Positions 34,242-42,974 of a stretch of DNA of 64,000 nt are shown here, in pieces. The position numbers were made by a program, and so were the translations under genes. The DNA is taken from positions 276,888 through 340,887 of the forward strand of contig JAXDAY010000028.1 of assembly GCA_034679345.1 (NCBI GenBank). The letters are read 5' to 3'. Origin of the DNA: JAXDAY01 sp034679345 (GTDB lineage: Bacteria > Eisenbacteria > RBG-16-71-46 > CAIMUX01 > VGJL01). Position 1 is the stretch's first letter. Each line of letters begins with the position of its first letter. The notes under the pieces are model-generated. The model saw only the letters and a program-made list of their open reading frames with translations. It did no database searches and was not told where the DNA came from.

Positions 34242-37200
34242 ATGGCACAGGCGCCCGCGACAACCGACCTCCCAGTCGCCGTGCGGCTTCTCGGGAGGTT
34301 CGCCGCCTGGCCCGCCTTCGCGGAGGTCCTGAGCGACCTTCGAGGTGGGGCAAACCGTGTCGTGCTCCGCGGCCTGACCGGATCGGCCCGCTCCCTCGCG
34401 GCCGCTGCCCTCGCGCGGGAGCGCGATTTCCCGATCCTGATCCTCACCCCCGAGTCGAACCACGCCGAGGAGACCCGGGAGGATCTCGACTTCCTTCTGG
34501 GGCCGCGCGCGGCCGCCCACCTGCCCGAGCCGGGGGCCGATCCGTACGAATCGCACACGCCGCACGCGGCCGTCGTCTCCCTCACGACCGAGATCCTCTG
34601 CGCCCTCGCCCTGGGCCCATCGGCCGCCCTGCCTCTCTACCGCAACCTCCAGGCGGTCGTGGCCACGCCGCAAGCCTTCCTGAGGCTCGTCCCTCACCCC
34701 GACCGTCTCCGCGCCCGGATCCGGCGCCTGAAGGTGGGCGACTCGATCGATCCGGAGGCGATCGTCCGCGACCTGGTCGACTCGGGCTACGAGATGGCCC
34801 CTCTCGTGGGCGAGTACGGCGACGCGAGCCGCCGCGGCGGGATCCTCGACATCTACTCCCTGGGGCGCGAACATCCGATCCGCCTCGAATTCGACGGCGA
34901 TGAGATCGTGAGCCTGTGGGAGTTCGACGTCTTCACGCAGCGATCCCTCTCGACCCTCCAGGAGGCGGCGGTCCTGCCGCGCGACATCCTCCTGCCCTCG
35001 CCCGAGGAGAAGGATCACGCCGCGGAGGCCTTGATCGCCGCCGGAGCCGATCCGAACGCGGCGATCGTCGATCTCATCCGAAACGAGCCGGCCTTCGAGG
35101 GTTCCGACCGCCTGGCGGGCTTCTACGAAATCCCCCTCGTTCCGCTCTGCGCCTACTTCCCCGATCCGACCTGGATCCTCGTCGACGATCCGGATGCGGT
35201 CGAGGCGTCGGCGGCCGATCTGCTCGAGCGCTCCTCGACCGCGCACGAGGCCGCCCGTGAGCGCGGAGAGATCCTCTCCCCGCCGCACGAGATCTTCGCC
35301 GGCGGCATCGCGGGCCTCGACGCCGCGATCCGCGTCGACATCGGCGGCTTCGCCCCGCCCGCAGGCGTTCCCGTCCGCGAGCTCGCCACGCAGCCGACGG
35401 AACGCTTCGGCCGGAACATGGAGCTCACGCAGAGCTACATCCTGCGCCTCCGCTACGACTGCCCCGAGATCCATATCCTCTGCGACACCGAGCCGCACCG
35501 CGATCGCCTGGCGGAGCTCCTCCACCCGGTCCCTGCGCAGTTCCACATCGGAAACCTCGCCGCCGGCTTCGAAGCGAAGGAGATCGGCCTCGCGATCCTG
35601 ACCGACCACGAGATCTTCGCCCGGACACGCCGCCGCGCCGCTCCCCGGCGATTCGGCCGCGGGATCTCCTTGAAGGAGCTGCTCGCCATGGGGCCGGGCG
35701 ACTTCGTGGTGCACATCGAACACGGCATCGGAGTCTACCGCGGCCTCACGCGTCTCCTCGTGAATGGCCAGATGACCGACTGTATGACGATCGAGTACGG
35801 GGGCGGCGACAAGCTCTACGTCCCGGTCGACCAGCTCCACTGGGTCCAGCGCTACTCTGCCGAGGAGGGGCATCGCCCGGCGCTGAGCCGCCTGGGCAGC
35901 CCCACCTGGGCGCGCCGGAAGGCTTCGATCAAGCAGAGCATCCGCGACATGGCCGAGGAGCTTCTACGCACCTACGCGATCCGCCGCTCCCGCCCGGGGC
36001 ATCGATTCTCTCCCGACTCCGACGCTCAGACCACTCTCGAGCTCTCCTTCCCGTACGATGAGACGCCGGATCAGGCGACGGCGATTCAGGACGTCAAGAC
36101 CGACATGGAGACGGCGACGCCGATGGACCGGCTGATTTGCGGCGACGTGGGGTACGGAAAGACCGAGGTGGCGATCCGCGCCGCCTTCAAGGCGATCATG
36201 GACGGCAAGCAGGTCGCGGTCCTCGTTCCGACCACACTCCTGGCGCAGCAGCACTACGAGACCTTCGCGGAGCGGCTCCGCGACTTCCCCGTGCGCGTCG
36301 AGCTTCTCTCTCGTTTCCGCACTCCGGCCGACGCGCGGCGCGTCCTCGAGGACCTCAAGACGGGCCGGGTCGACATCGTGATCGGCACCCACCGTCTCGT
36401 TCAGAGGGACGTCGACTTCCGCGACCTGGGCCTGCTCGTGATCGACGAGGAGCATCGCTTCGGTGTCGCCCACAAGGAGCGCCTGAAGAAGTTCAAGCAG
36501 ACGGTCGATGTCTTGACCTTGACGGCGACTCCGATCCCGCGGACCCTCCACTTCGCCCTCTCCGGCGGCCGCGACATGTCGACGATCATGACCCCGCCGC
36601 GCGACCGCAGGCCCGTGCAGACGGAGATCGTCGAGTTCCGCGACGACGTGATCGCCCACGCCTTGATGCGGGAGGCAGATCGGGGCGGGCAGTCGTTCTT
36701 CGTGCACAACCGGATCGAATCGATCGACGCGATGGCGAACTATCTCGCCCGGCTCGTCCCGCACCTGCGAATCGCGATCGGCCACGGTCAGATGATGGAA
36801 CGCCGGCTTGACAAGATCATGCACGCCTTCCTACGCCGGGAGTACGACATCCTGCTCTCGACGACGATCATCGAGTCGGGCCTCGACTTTCCGAACGTGA
36901 ACACGATCCTCGTCAATCGAGGCGATACCTTCGGCTTGGCGCAGCTCTACCAGCTCCGCGGGCGCGTCGGGCGCTCATCGCGCAAGGCCTACTGCTATCT
37001 GCTCGTGCCTCCCTACCGGTCGATCACCGAGACGGCGCAGAAGCGCCTGAAGGCGATCGAGGAGTTCACGGACCTGGGCTCCGGCTACAAGCTCGCGATG
37101 CGCGACATGGAAATCCGCGGGGCGGGCGATCTCCTTGGCTCGCGGCAGCACGGTTTCATGCAGGAGGTCGGCTTCGATCTCTACTGCCGCCTCCTGGATG

Positions 37201-37703
37201 AGACGGTGCGCGAGCTCAAGGGGGTGGCATCCACGGAGAAGCCAGAGGCGCGCGTCGTGACCGATATCGAGGCCTTCTTCCCCGATGAGTACGTTCCGGA
37301 TGAGCGGGAGAAGATGAATCTCTACAAGTCGATCGCCGACACGAAGGCTCTCGAGGAGATCGAGGCTCTCGAAGAGGAGATCCGCGACCGTTTCGGCGCC
37401 CTGCCCGTGCCGGGCCGTCAGCTCCTCGACCTGCGCAGGATCCGTCTGCTCGCGACGCAGGCCGACATCGAGACGGCGACCGTGCGCCGGCAGAGCGTCT
37501 CCCTGGAGTTCCGCCGCTCGCTCACGCGAGGAGACATCAAGCGTCTCGCCGAGTCCCCGGTGGCGGTCGACTTTCACACCCCCGCCCACGGCCATCACCG
37601 GGTGGGATTGCGCGCCACGGGCGCGCAGGACGCGATTGCCGCCTGTCTCGCGGTGCTCCACAGCCTGCTGGAGAAGGAGATTCCCTTCCCGGGACGACCC
37701 TGA
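34242..37703 (+). CDS. mfd: Transcription-repair coupling factor
   Basis: Mfd removes RNA polymerase stalled at DNA lesions and recruits UvrA. At 1153 residues it has normal length. The N-terminal UvrB-like region has 'PGADPYESHTPH' and a degenerate nucleotide site. The RNA-polymerase-interaction domain follows ('GDFVVHIEHGIGVYRGL', 'YGGGDKLYVPVDQL'). The RecG-like translocase carries Walker A GDVGYGKT (634-641), 'VIDEEHRFG' and 'LTATPIPRTL', and the helicase C half has 'QLRGRVGRSSRKAYCYLL'. The C-terminal TRCF domain ('YVPDEREKMNLYKSIADT') ends it. The ATG at 34242 begins the conserved region; ~90 upstream codons of open frame look like noise. No strong ribosome-binding site; possibly leaderless. 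Confidence 0.95.
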   Translation: MAQAPATTDLPVAVRLLGRFAAWPAFAEVLSDLRGGANRVVLRGLTGSARSLAAAALARERDFPILILTPESNHAEETREDLDFLLGPRAAAHLPEPGADPYESHTPHAAVVSLTTEILCALALGPSAALPLYRNLQAVVATPQAFLRLVPHPDRLRARIRRLKVGDSIDPEAIVRDLVDSGYEMAPLVGEYGDASRRGGILDIYSLGREHPIRLEFDGDEIVSLWEFDVFTQRSLSTLQEAAVLPRDILLPSPEEKDHAAEALIAAGADPNAAIVDLIRNEPAFEGSDRLAGFYEIPLVPLCAYFPDPTWILVDDPDAVEASAADLLERSSTAHEAARERGEILSPPHEIFAGGIAGLDAAIRVDIGGFAPPAGVPVRELATQPTERFGRNMELTQSYILRLRYDCPEIHILCDTEPHRDRLAELLHPVPAQFHIGNLAAGFEAKEIGLAILTDHEIFARTRRRAAPRRFGRGISLKELLAMGPGDFVVHIEHGIGVYRGLTRLLVNGQMTDCMTIEYGGGDKLYVPVDQLHWVQRYSAEEGHRPALSRLGSPTWARRKASIKQSIRDMAEELLRTYAIRRSRPGHRFSPDSDAQTTLELSFPYDETPDQATAIQDVKTDMETATPMDRLICGDVGYGKTEVAIRAAFKAIMDGKQVAVLVPTTLLAQQHYETFAERLRDFPVRVELLSRFRTPADARRVLEDLKTGRVDIVIGTHRLVQRDVDFRDLGLLVIDEEHRFGVAHKERLKKFKQTVDVLTLTATPIPRTLHFALSGGRDMSTIMTPPRDRRPVQTEIVEFRDDVIAHALMREADRGGQSFFVHNRIESIDAMANYLARLVPHLRIAIGHGQMMERRLDKIMHAFLRREYDILLSTTIIESGLDFPNVNTILVNRGDTFGLAQLYQLRGRVGRSSRKAYCYLLVPPYRSITETAQKRLKAIEEFTDLGSGYKLAMRDMEIRGAGDLLGSRQHGFMQEVGFDLYCRLLDETVRELKGVASTEKPEARVVTDIEAFFPDEYVPDEREKMNLYKSIADTKALEEIEALEEEIRDRFGALPVPGRQLLDLRRIRLLATQADIETATVRRQSVSLEFRRSLTRGDIKRLAESPVAVDFHTPAHGHHRVGLRATGAQDAIAACLAVLHSLLEKEIPFPGRP

Positions 37704-37733
37704 CGACGCCGGGCCGCCTCGTGATCGACTTCG

Positions 37734-37742
37734 TGCTACGAT
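37734..37742 (+). promoter_or_regulatory. Extended -10 element upstream of the DinB-like gene
   Basis: TGCTACGAT (TG-N-TACGAT) is an extended -10 motif located 56 bases before the ATG at 37799. No -35 is evident, as is usual for this promoter type. Confidence 0.35.
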
Positions 37743-37798
37743 GCATCCGGCTCGAGATGTAGCCCGACGGTCCAGACGCCCGCACGGAAGGAGTCACG

Positions 37799-38266
37799 AT
37801 GAACGGCGAGTTCTTGGCGGTCCTCTTCTCCCTGAACCATCATGTGATCCAGGTCAACACCGACGGGCTGACGCACGAGGAGAGCCTGCTTCAGCCCCGG
37901 CCTGCGGGCAACTGCATCAACTGGGTCCTGGGACACATCCTCGCGAATCGCAACAGCGCGATGAAGCTCGTCGAAGCGCCGCCGATCTGGGATGAGGCGC
38001 GAGCCGCCCGCTACGTCCGGGGCTCCCGTCCGCTCGTCGATCCGAACGAGGCGGTTCCCCTCGCGAAGATCCTTGCCGATCTGAATCGATCGCAGGAAGC
38101 GCTCCTCGGGGCTCTGGTCCTGACGCCCGACGAGCGCTTCGCCGAGGCCTCCGACGGCCGCACCCTGGCCGAGAAGGTGGCCATGTATCACTTTCACGAG
38201 GCTTACCACGCCGGGCAGCTCGGGCTCCTGCGCCGGCTGACGGGCAAGGAGGGGGCGATTCGCTAG
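37799..38266 (+). CDS. DinB-family four-helix-bundle protein
   Basis: A 155-residue DinB/YfiT-like protein, a four-helix bundle that often binds a metal and in some cases transfers bacillithiol or mycothiol. His15 in the first helix ('LNHHVIQVNTDGL') and the pair in 'MYHFHEAYHAGQLGLLRRL' form the expected three-histidine site. 'GNCINWVLGHILANRNSAM' is the conserved second helix. The ATG follows GAAGGAG. Specific activity is unknown. It directly follows mfd (95 bases), but the extended -10 suggests its own promoter. Confidence 0.85.
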   Translation: MNGEFLAVLFSLNHHVIQVNTDGLTHEESLLQPRPAGNCINWVLGHILANRNSAMKLVEAPPIWDEARAARYVRGSRPLVDPNEAVPLAKILADLNRSQEALLGALVLTPDERFAEASDGRTLAEKVAMYHFHEAYHAGQLGLLRRLTGKEGAIR

Positions 38267-38297
38267 CCCCCTCCGTTCATTGCGCGATGGGTCCTCG

Positions 38298-38825
38298 CTA
38301 CTTGAGGAGCCAGACCTCGACTTTCCGCTCGTGACCCTGCTTGATCGTCTCGAAATCCTGAGCGGTCGAGAACAGGGCGCCAAAGCTCGAGACCTGCATG
38401 CGCGTCGCGTCGATCCCGAGGGTGGTGAGGAAGCCGCGTGCGGCCATGGCCCGGCGCATTCCCAGCTCCTCCCCGCCGGCTTTCTCGTTGATCCCATCCG
38501 CGAATCCAATCAGGACGAGCTTGGACTCGGGGCGGTCCTGGATCCTCTTCACCGCCTCCCGGCAGGCGCCGACCGCCTCCGGCCGCATCTCGGTCGACCC
38601 CTGGTCGAAGCCGAACGAGGTCAGCCGGACATCCGCGGTTCCCTCAAACGGTGGAGTGGGAGCGACCTCGTAGCTCCACTTCAGGGGCGTATCCGGCGGC
38701 ATCGACATGCCGGGCGCCGCCGTCGGATCGCCGGCGCCGCGGGTCGATCCCTTCTTCGCGCAATCGCACAGGCTCAAACCGACAACGATCATGGCCAACA
38801 CGGCGATTGTTCGTTTGCTCGACAT
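38298..38825 (-). CDS. OmpA-family lipoprotein
   Basis: A 175-residue lipoprotein. The N-terminal signal peptide ends in 'LSLCDCAKK', so the lipidated cysteine is about residue 20 or 22. After a Pro/Gly-rich linker comes an OmpA C-terminal-like domain: 'LTSFGFDQGSTEMRPEA', 'LVLIGFADGINEKAGGEELGMRRAMAARGFL' split into its usual strand and helix, and 'MQVSSFG'. Such domains bind peptidoglycan, here from the outer or cytoplasmic membrane. The usual Asp/Arg peptidoglycan contacts appear as Asp in 'GFADG' and Arg in 'MRRAMAARG'. The ATG at 38825 follows GGAGGG; the longer frame has no better site. Confidence 0.85.
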   Translation of the reverse strand: MSSKRTIAVLAMIVVGLSLCDCAKKGSTRGAGDPTAAPGMSMPPDTPLKWSYEVAPTPPFEGTADVRLTSFGFDQGSTEMRPEAVGACREAVKRIQDRPESKLVLIGFADGINEKAGGEELGMRRAMAARGFLTTLGIDATRMQVSSFGALFSTAQDFETIKQGHERKVEVWLLK

Positions 38826-38859
38826 TTGTCCCTCCTCTTTCTCCACTTCGCGATTTCGG

Positions 38860-39252
38860 TCAACGTGAACCCGCGGTGGTCCACCTCGCGATCTCCCTCG
38901 CCGTGATGACGAGAGGAACTCGCACGACGCCGATCACGCGGATTTGATCTCCGACCTCGAACGCGTCGATCTCGATCTCCCCCGTTTCGTCGTCTCGAAG
39001 CCAGGATTCGGTCGTGACGGCAACCGTCCATGTCTCCCAGCCTTCCCGATCCTTGACCGTCAGCTTGCCGGCTTGCCTGTCGATGTCGACGATCGTGGCC
39101 TCGAAGGTCCTCGTCTCCGGCTCCAACGGCAGGCCGCCGACCGCTCCGCCCGCCGGCGGGGGCGGTACGGATCCGCACGCCAGGACGGACATCGAAGCGA
39201 TCAGCAGGGAGCCGACGATGCCCTCTCGTACCCCTTTCACATGGTGGATCAT
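38860..39252 (-). CDS. Small lipoprotein with OB-like/DUF5666-like domain
   Basis: A 130-residue predicted lipoprotein: the signal peptide 'EGIVGSLLIASMSVLACGS' ends in a lipobox (VLAC). The mature part is a small beta domain with the pattern 'TFEATIVDIDRQAGKLTVKD' and 'FEVGDQIRVIG', as in periplasmic OB-fold/DUF5666-type proteins. Function unknown. The start could be ATG at 39252 or GTG at 39240; both leave a complete signal. It is followed 34 bases later by the OmpA-like lipoprotein on the same strand. Confidence 0.7.
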   Translation of the reverse strand: MIHHVKGVREGIVGSLLIASMSVLACGSVPPPPAGGAVGGLPLEPETRTFEATIVDIDRQAGKLTVKDREGWETWTVAVTTESWLRDDETGEIEIDAFEVGDQIRVIGVVRVPLVITAREIARWTTAGSR

Positions 39253-39288
39253 ACCGGGCGCGCGGATCCAACGCGAGATGGCCCTATC

Positions 39289-39318
39289 TTGACCCCGTCC
39301 CCCGGCGGCCCGTAGCCT
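39289..39318 (+). promoter_or_regulatory. Candidate ftcD promoter
   Basis: TTGACC (39289-39294), an 18-base spacer and TAGCCT (39313-39318). Transcription near 39325 would leave a ~30-base leader with an AAAGGAGGA ribosome-binding site before the ATG at 39356. Confidence 0.4.
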
Positions 39319-39355
39319 CAGGGCCTGCGACTCGGGTGGGGAAAGGAGGAAGCGG

Positions 39356-41044
39356 ATGGCGGCCCTCGTGGAGTGCGTCCCGAACTTCAGCGAAGGGAGA
39401 GATCGGACGATCCTGGATGCGATCGCCCGCGAGATCACCGGAGTCGACGGGGTCCGCCTGCTCGACGTCGATCCGGGAGCCGACACGAATCGTGCGGTCG
39501 TGACGTTCGTCGGACCTCCGGCGGGCGTCGCCGAGGCGGCGTTCCGCGCGATCCGCTGCGCTGCCGAGAAGATCGACATGCGCGCCCACAAGGGGGCGCA
39601 CCCCCGCATGGGGGCGACCGACGTCTGCCCATTCATCCCCGTGAGCGGCATCTCCATGGAGGAGTGCGTCGGAATCGCGCGCGAAGTCGGGGAGCGCGTG
39701 GGGCGCGAGCTGCGGATCCCGATCTACCTCTACGAGCACGCCGCCACGCGGCCCGAGTGGAAGAGCCTCGCCAACATCCGGGTCGGGGAGTACGAGGCGC
39801 TCGAATCGAAGCTCCGGGATCCCAACTGGAAACCCGATTTCGGTCCCGCCGCATTCAACGCGAAGGCGGGGGCCACGGTCATCGGGGCGCGGGAGTTCCT
39901 GATCGCTTACAACGTCAACCTGAACACTCGGGACAAGAGGCTCGCCAACGAGATCGCCTTGAACATCCGCGAGACGGGGCGACTGGCCAGGGACGCGAAC
40001 GGCAACACGATCCTCGATGCCTCCGGCGATCCGGTCCGCAAGGCGGGACGCCTGCAGGCCGTGCGCGCGGTGGGGTGGACGATCCCCGAATACGGTTGCG
40101 CGCAGGTTTCGATCAATCTCCTGGACTACCACATCACGCCTCCGCACGCCGCGTTCGAGGCATGCGTCGAGGAGGCGGCGAATCTCGGCGTCCGGGTCAC
40201 GGGCAGCGAGCTGGTCGGTCTGATTCCCCTGGAGGCCGTCCGGATGGCCGGCCGGTTCTATCTCGAGCGGCAGGGGAAGTCGACGGGGGTCCCGGAGGCG
40301 GAGCTCGTGCACGTCGCGGTCCAGTCCCTCGGCCTCGCGAGCATCACGCCGTTCGATCCCGCCAAGAAGATCATCGAGTACCGGGTCCGCGAGGGAAGGA
40401 GCCTGCTTGTCGATCTCTCGGTGCGCGGATTCGTCGATGAGCTCTCGACCGACTCCCCCGCCCCCGGCGGCGGGAGCGTGGCTGCCCTGTGCGGCGCGCT
40501 CGCCGGAGCCCTCGCGGCGATGGTGGCGAATCTGACCGTCGGCAAGAGAGGATTCGAATCGGCGCGTTCGGAGATGGTCCAGATCGCGGATCAAGGCCAG
40601 GTCCTCAAGGATCTCTTCCTCGGTGACATCGACCGCGACACCGATGCGTTCAACGCCGTCATGGCGGCAAATCGCTTGCCGAAGAAGACGCCGGAAGAGC
40701 AGAGCTCCCGCGAGACGGCGATCCAGGAAGCGAACCGCGTCGCGATTCTCGTGCCGTTCGGGGTCCTCGAGCGCGTCGACGCGGTTCTCGAGATCGCCGA
40801 GGCGGTCGCCGCGCGCGGCAACCCGAACTCGGCCAGCGACGCGGCGGTCGCCGCCCTCGCCGCGGGTGCCTGCGCGGAGGGAGCCTACGACAACGTGATG
40901 ATCAATCTCCCGGGGATCGCGGATCGTTCCTGGGCCGCGGAGATCGCGAAGCGCTCCGCCGGCTTGCTCCAGGCGGCGAAGGTGCGCAGCGAAGCGATCG
41001 CGTCCGGGATCCGGGCTCGCCTGGAGGAAGCGGCCGGCCGGTAA
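39356..41044 (+). CDS. ftcD: Glutamate formimidoyltransferase / formimino-THF cyclodeaminase
   Basis: A 562-residue bifunctional enzyme of histidine degradation. It transfers the formimino group from formiminoglutamate to tetrahydrofolate and then cyclodeaminates the product to 5,10-methenyl-THF, releasing ammonia. The formimidoyltransferase half (1-~330) starts 'LVECVPNFSEGRD' and includes 'AHKGAHPRMGATDVCPF' with the catalytic His region and 'GAREFLIAYNVNLNT'. The cyclodeaminase half (~365-562) opens with 'STDSPAPGGGSVAALCGALA', followed by 'MVANLTVGKRG' and 'GNPNSASDAAVAALAA'. Both halves look intact, in mammalian-type order. No other hut genes are in the window, so it may serve general one-carbon supply. 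The ATG at 39356 follows AAAGGAGGA. Confidence 0.94.
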   Translation: MAALVECVPNFSEGRDRTILDAIAREITGVDGVRLLDVDPGADTNRAVVTFVGPPAGVAEAAFRAIRCAAEKIDMRAHKGAHPRMGATDVCPFIPVSGISMEECVGIAREVGERVGRELRIPIYLYEHAATRPEWKSLANIRVGEYEALESKLRDPNWKPDFGPAAFNAKAGATVIGAREFLIAYNVNLNTRDKRLANEIALNIRETGRLARDANGNTILDASGDPVRKAGRLQAVRAVGWTIPEYGCAQVSINLLDYHITPPHAAFEACVEEAANLGVRVTGSELVGLIPLEAVRMAGRFYLERQGKSTGVPEAELVHVAVQSLGLASITPFDPAKKIIEYRVREGRSLLVDLSVRGFVDELSTDSPAPGGGSVAALCGALAGALAAMVANLTVGKRGFESARSEMVQIADQGQVLKDLFLGDIDRDTDAFNAVMAANRLPKKTPEEQSSRETAIQEANRVAILVPFGVLERVDAVLEIAEAVAARGNPNSASDAAVAALAAGACAEGAYDNVMINLPGIADRSWAAEIAKRSAGLLQAAKVRSEAIASGIRARLEEAAGR

Positions 41045-41099
41045 GCGCCGCCCCGGCGTCCGCGCGCCCCAGCCTCCCCTACCTCCCGCTCCGGGATCC

Positions 41100-41108
41100 T
41101 GCTATAAT
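41100..41108 (+). promoter_or_regulatory. Extended -10 promoter of the PPAD-like gene
   Basis: TGCTATAAT is a perfect extended -10 (TG-N-TATAAT). Predicted start near 41115 gives a ~48-base leader ending in TGGAGG before the ATG at 41163. A short upstream AUG at 41116 is in another frame. Confidence 0.55.
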
Positions 41109-41162
41109 TGAGTGGATGCCGTTTCCCATGGGATCGGCCATATCTTCTTATGGAGGAACGAG

Positions 41163-42956
41163 ATGCTCCGCAACCTGCTCCGCGCCGCCGCGCTCTTCGG
41201 CCTCGTTTGGATCCTCGTCCCGACCGCGGCCCTCTCGGTGGACCCGCCCGAATCGACGATCGATCTCTGGCCCTGGGACACCGATCGTCTCGAGCGCCAG
41301 CTTCCGCAATGGGAGACGCCCGAGGAACGAGCGCGCTACGGGAACGTCCCGCCGGAGCAGAATCTGCGGGCTGATCCACCACCCCTCGCCCCCATCCGCA
41401 ACTGCGCGGAGTTCGAGCCGATGACGATGGCGCTCATCCGCTATCCCCTTGGGATCCCCTACGCGGTGATCCGCGAGATGGACGAGGATCTGCAGATCGC
41501 CTGCGTCGTCTCCTCGAGCAGCTACAACACGGCGCGCAGCAACTTCCAGGCGAACGGGGTCAACCCGGACGGCGTCGACTGGATCATCGCCGCTTCCGAC
41601 TCCTACTGGACGCGCGACTACGGCCCATGGTTCGTCTATGACGGAAACGGGGCGATCGCGATCATCGACCACTACTACAACCGCCCCTACCGTCCGAACG
41701 ACAACCTGATCCCCATCGTCTGCGGCGAGCACTGGTCGATCCCCGTGCACACCCACGATCTCTGGACCACCGGCGGGAACTACATGACCGACGGCTTCGG
41801 GATCTCCTTCTCGACCGACCTCGTCTGGGACGAGAACGGCGGCATGACTCACGAGCAGATCTTCCAGCTCATGCACGATTACTACGGCCTCAACACCTAC
41901 AATGTGATCGCCGACATCTCCACGGTGGGGATCCATCACATCGACTGCTGGGCGAAGCTTCTCGACGAGGAGACGATCCTCGTCAAGCAGGTCGCCTCGA
42001 ACCACGGCGACTATCCGGAGCTCGAGCAGAACGCGACGCTGATCGCTTCCCTCGAGGCGAGCACGGGGCGCAACTATCGCGTCGTCCGAGTCTACTGCCA
42101 GTCGATCGGCGGATCGGACGTCGCTTCCTACACGAACTCGATCATCCTGAACGATAAGGTGCTGGTCCCCAGCTTCAGCAACGCGACCTACGACAATCAA
42201 GCGCTCGACACCTATCGAAGCGTCATGCCGGGATACGAGGTGCTCGGCTTCACGGGCAGCTGGCTCACCGACGACGCCATCCACTGCCGCGTGATGGGGA
42301 TCCCCGATCGTTTCATGCTCCGCGTCGAGCACACTCCGATCCGCGAGTGGACCTCCTACTCCCCGATCCCGATCGAGGCGAAGATCGACGATCGCAGCGA
42401 GACCGGCCTCAAGGCCGATTCCCTGCTCGTTTACTGGCGCGCCTACGCGACCGGCTCGCCGGCGCCATCGTTCAGCGCGATCGTGATGGCTCCCTCCGGG
42501 GCGCAGGACCACTACGCCGCGGCGATCCCGGCCCAGGGACACGATCGCAGGGTCGATTACTACATCCATGCCGCCGACAACTCCGGACGCCGCGAAGGGA
42601 TGCCCCGGTCCGAACCCGCCGGCTGGTACAGCTTCGATGTGACCCTGCCGTCCGCTGACGTCGCCGACCTCGATTCCGGCGCGGCGCGGCTCGAGCAGAA
42701 TAGCCCAAACCCGTTCAACCCACGGACGACCTTCTCCTTCGAGCTGCTCTACCCGGAGCGCGTGAGCCTCGCGATCTATGATGCCCAGGGACGCCGGGTT
42801 CGGACCCTCCTCGACGGCCGGAAGGAGGGGGGCAGGCACGAGATCGTCTGGGACGGGACGAGCGACGCGGGCGATGATCTCCCCGCGGGGACCTACTTCT
42901 ATCGGCTGCAGGCGGCGGGAGTAAGCTACACGCGCAAGGCGGTGCTCGCGAAGTAG
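41163..42956 (+). CDS. Secreted PPAD-like peptidyl-arginine deiminase with FlgD-Ig-like C-terminus
   Basis: A 597-residue exported protein of the Porphyromonas-type peptidylarginine deiminase (agmatine deiminase superfamily) group, which converts arginine to citrulline plus ammonia. A signal peptide is followed by a pentein domain. Predicted catalytic residues are Asp152 ('YWTRDYGPW'), His259 with Asp261 ('HHIDCWAK') and Cys375 ('DDAIHCRV'), the last in the PPAD rather than agmatine deiminase context. A beta-sandwich follows (residues ~390-500). The C-terminal ~85 residues start 'LEQNSPNPFNPRTTF' and end 'AGTYFYRLQAAG', a FlgD-Ig-like/type IX-like sorting module. The start follows GGAGG at 41163. 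Whether it acts on proteins or free agmatine is not settled by sequence. Confidence 0.88.
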   Translation: MLRNLLRAAALFGLVWILVPTAALSVDPPESTIDLWPWDTDRLERQLPQWETPEERARYGNVPPEQNLRADPPPLAPIRNCAEFEPMTMALIRYPLGIPYAVIREMDEDLQIACVVSSSSYNTARSNFQANGVNPDGVDWIIAASDSYWTRDYGPWFVYDGNGAIAIIDHYYNRPYRPNDNLIPIVCGEHWSIPVHTHDLWTTGGNYMTDGFGISFSTDLVWDENGGMTHEQIFQLMHDYYGLNTYNVIADISTVGIHHIDCWAKLLDEETILVKQVASNHGDYPELEQNATLIASLEASTGRNYRVVRVYCQSIGGSDVASYTNSIILNDKVLVPSFSNATYDNQALDTYRSVMPGYEVLGFTGSWLTDDAIHCRVMGIPDRFMLRVEHTPIREWTSYSPIPIEAKIDDRSETGLKADSLLVYWRAYATGSPAPSFSAIVMAPSGAQDHYAAAIPAQGHDRRVDYYIHAADNSGRREGMPRSEPAGWYSFDVTLPSADVADLDSGAARLEQNSPNPFNPRTTFSFELLYPERVSLAIYDAQGRRVRTLLDGRKEGGRHEIVWDGTSDAGDDLPAGTYFYRLQAAGVSYTRKAVLAK

Positions 42957-42974
42957 GGGCGCGCGACCGGCGGA

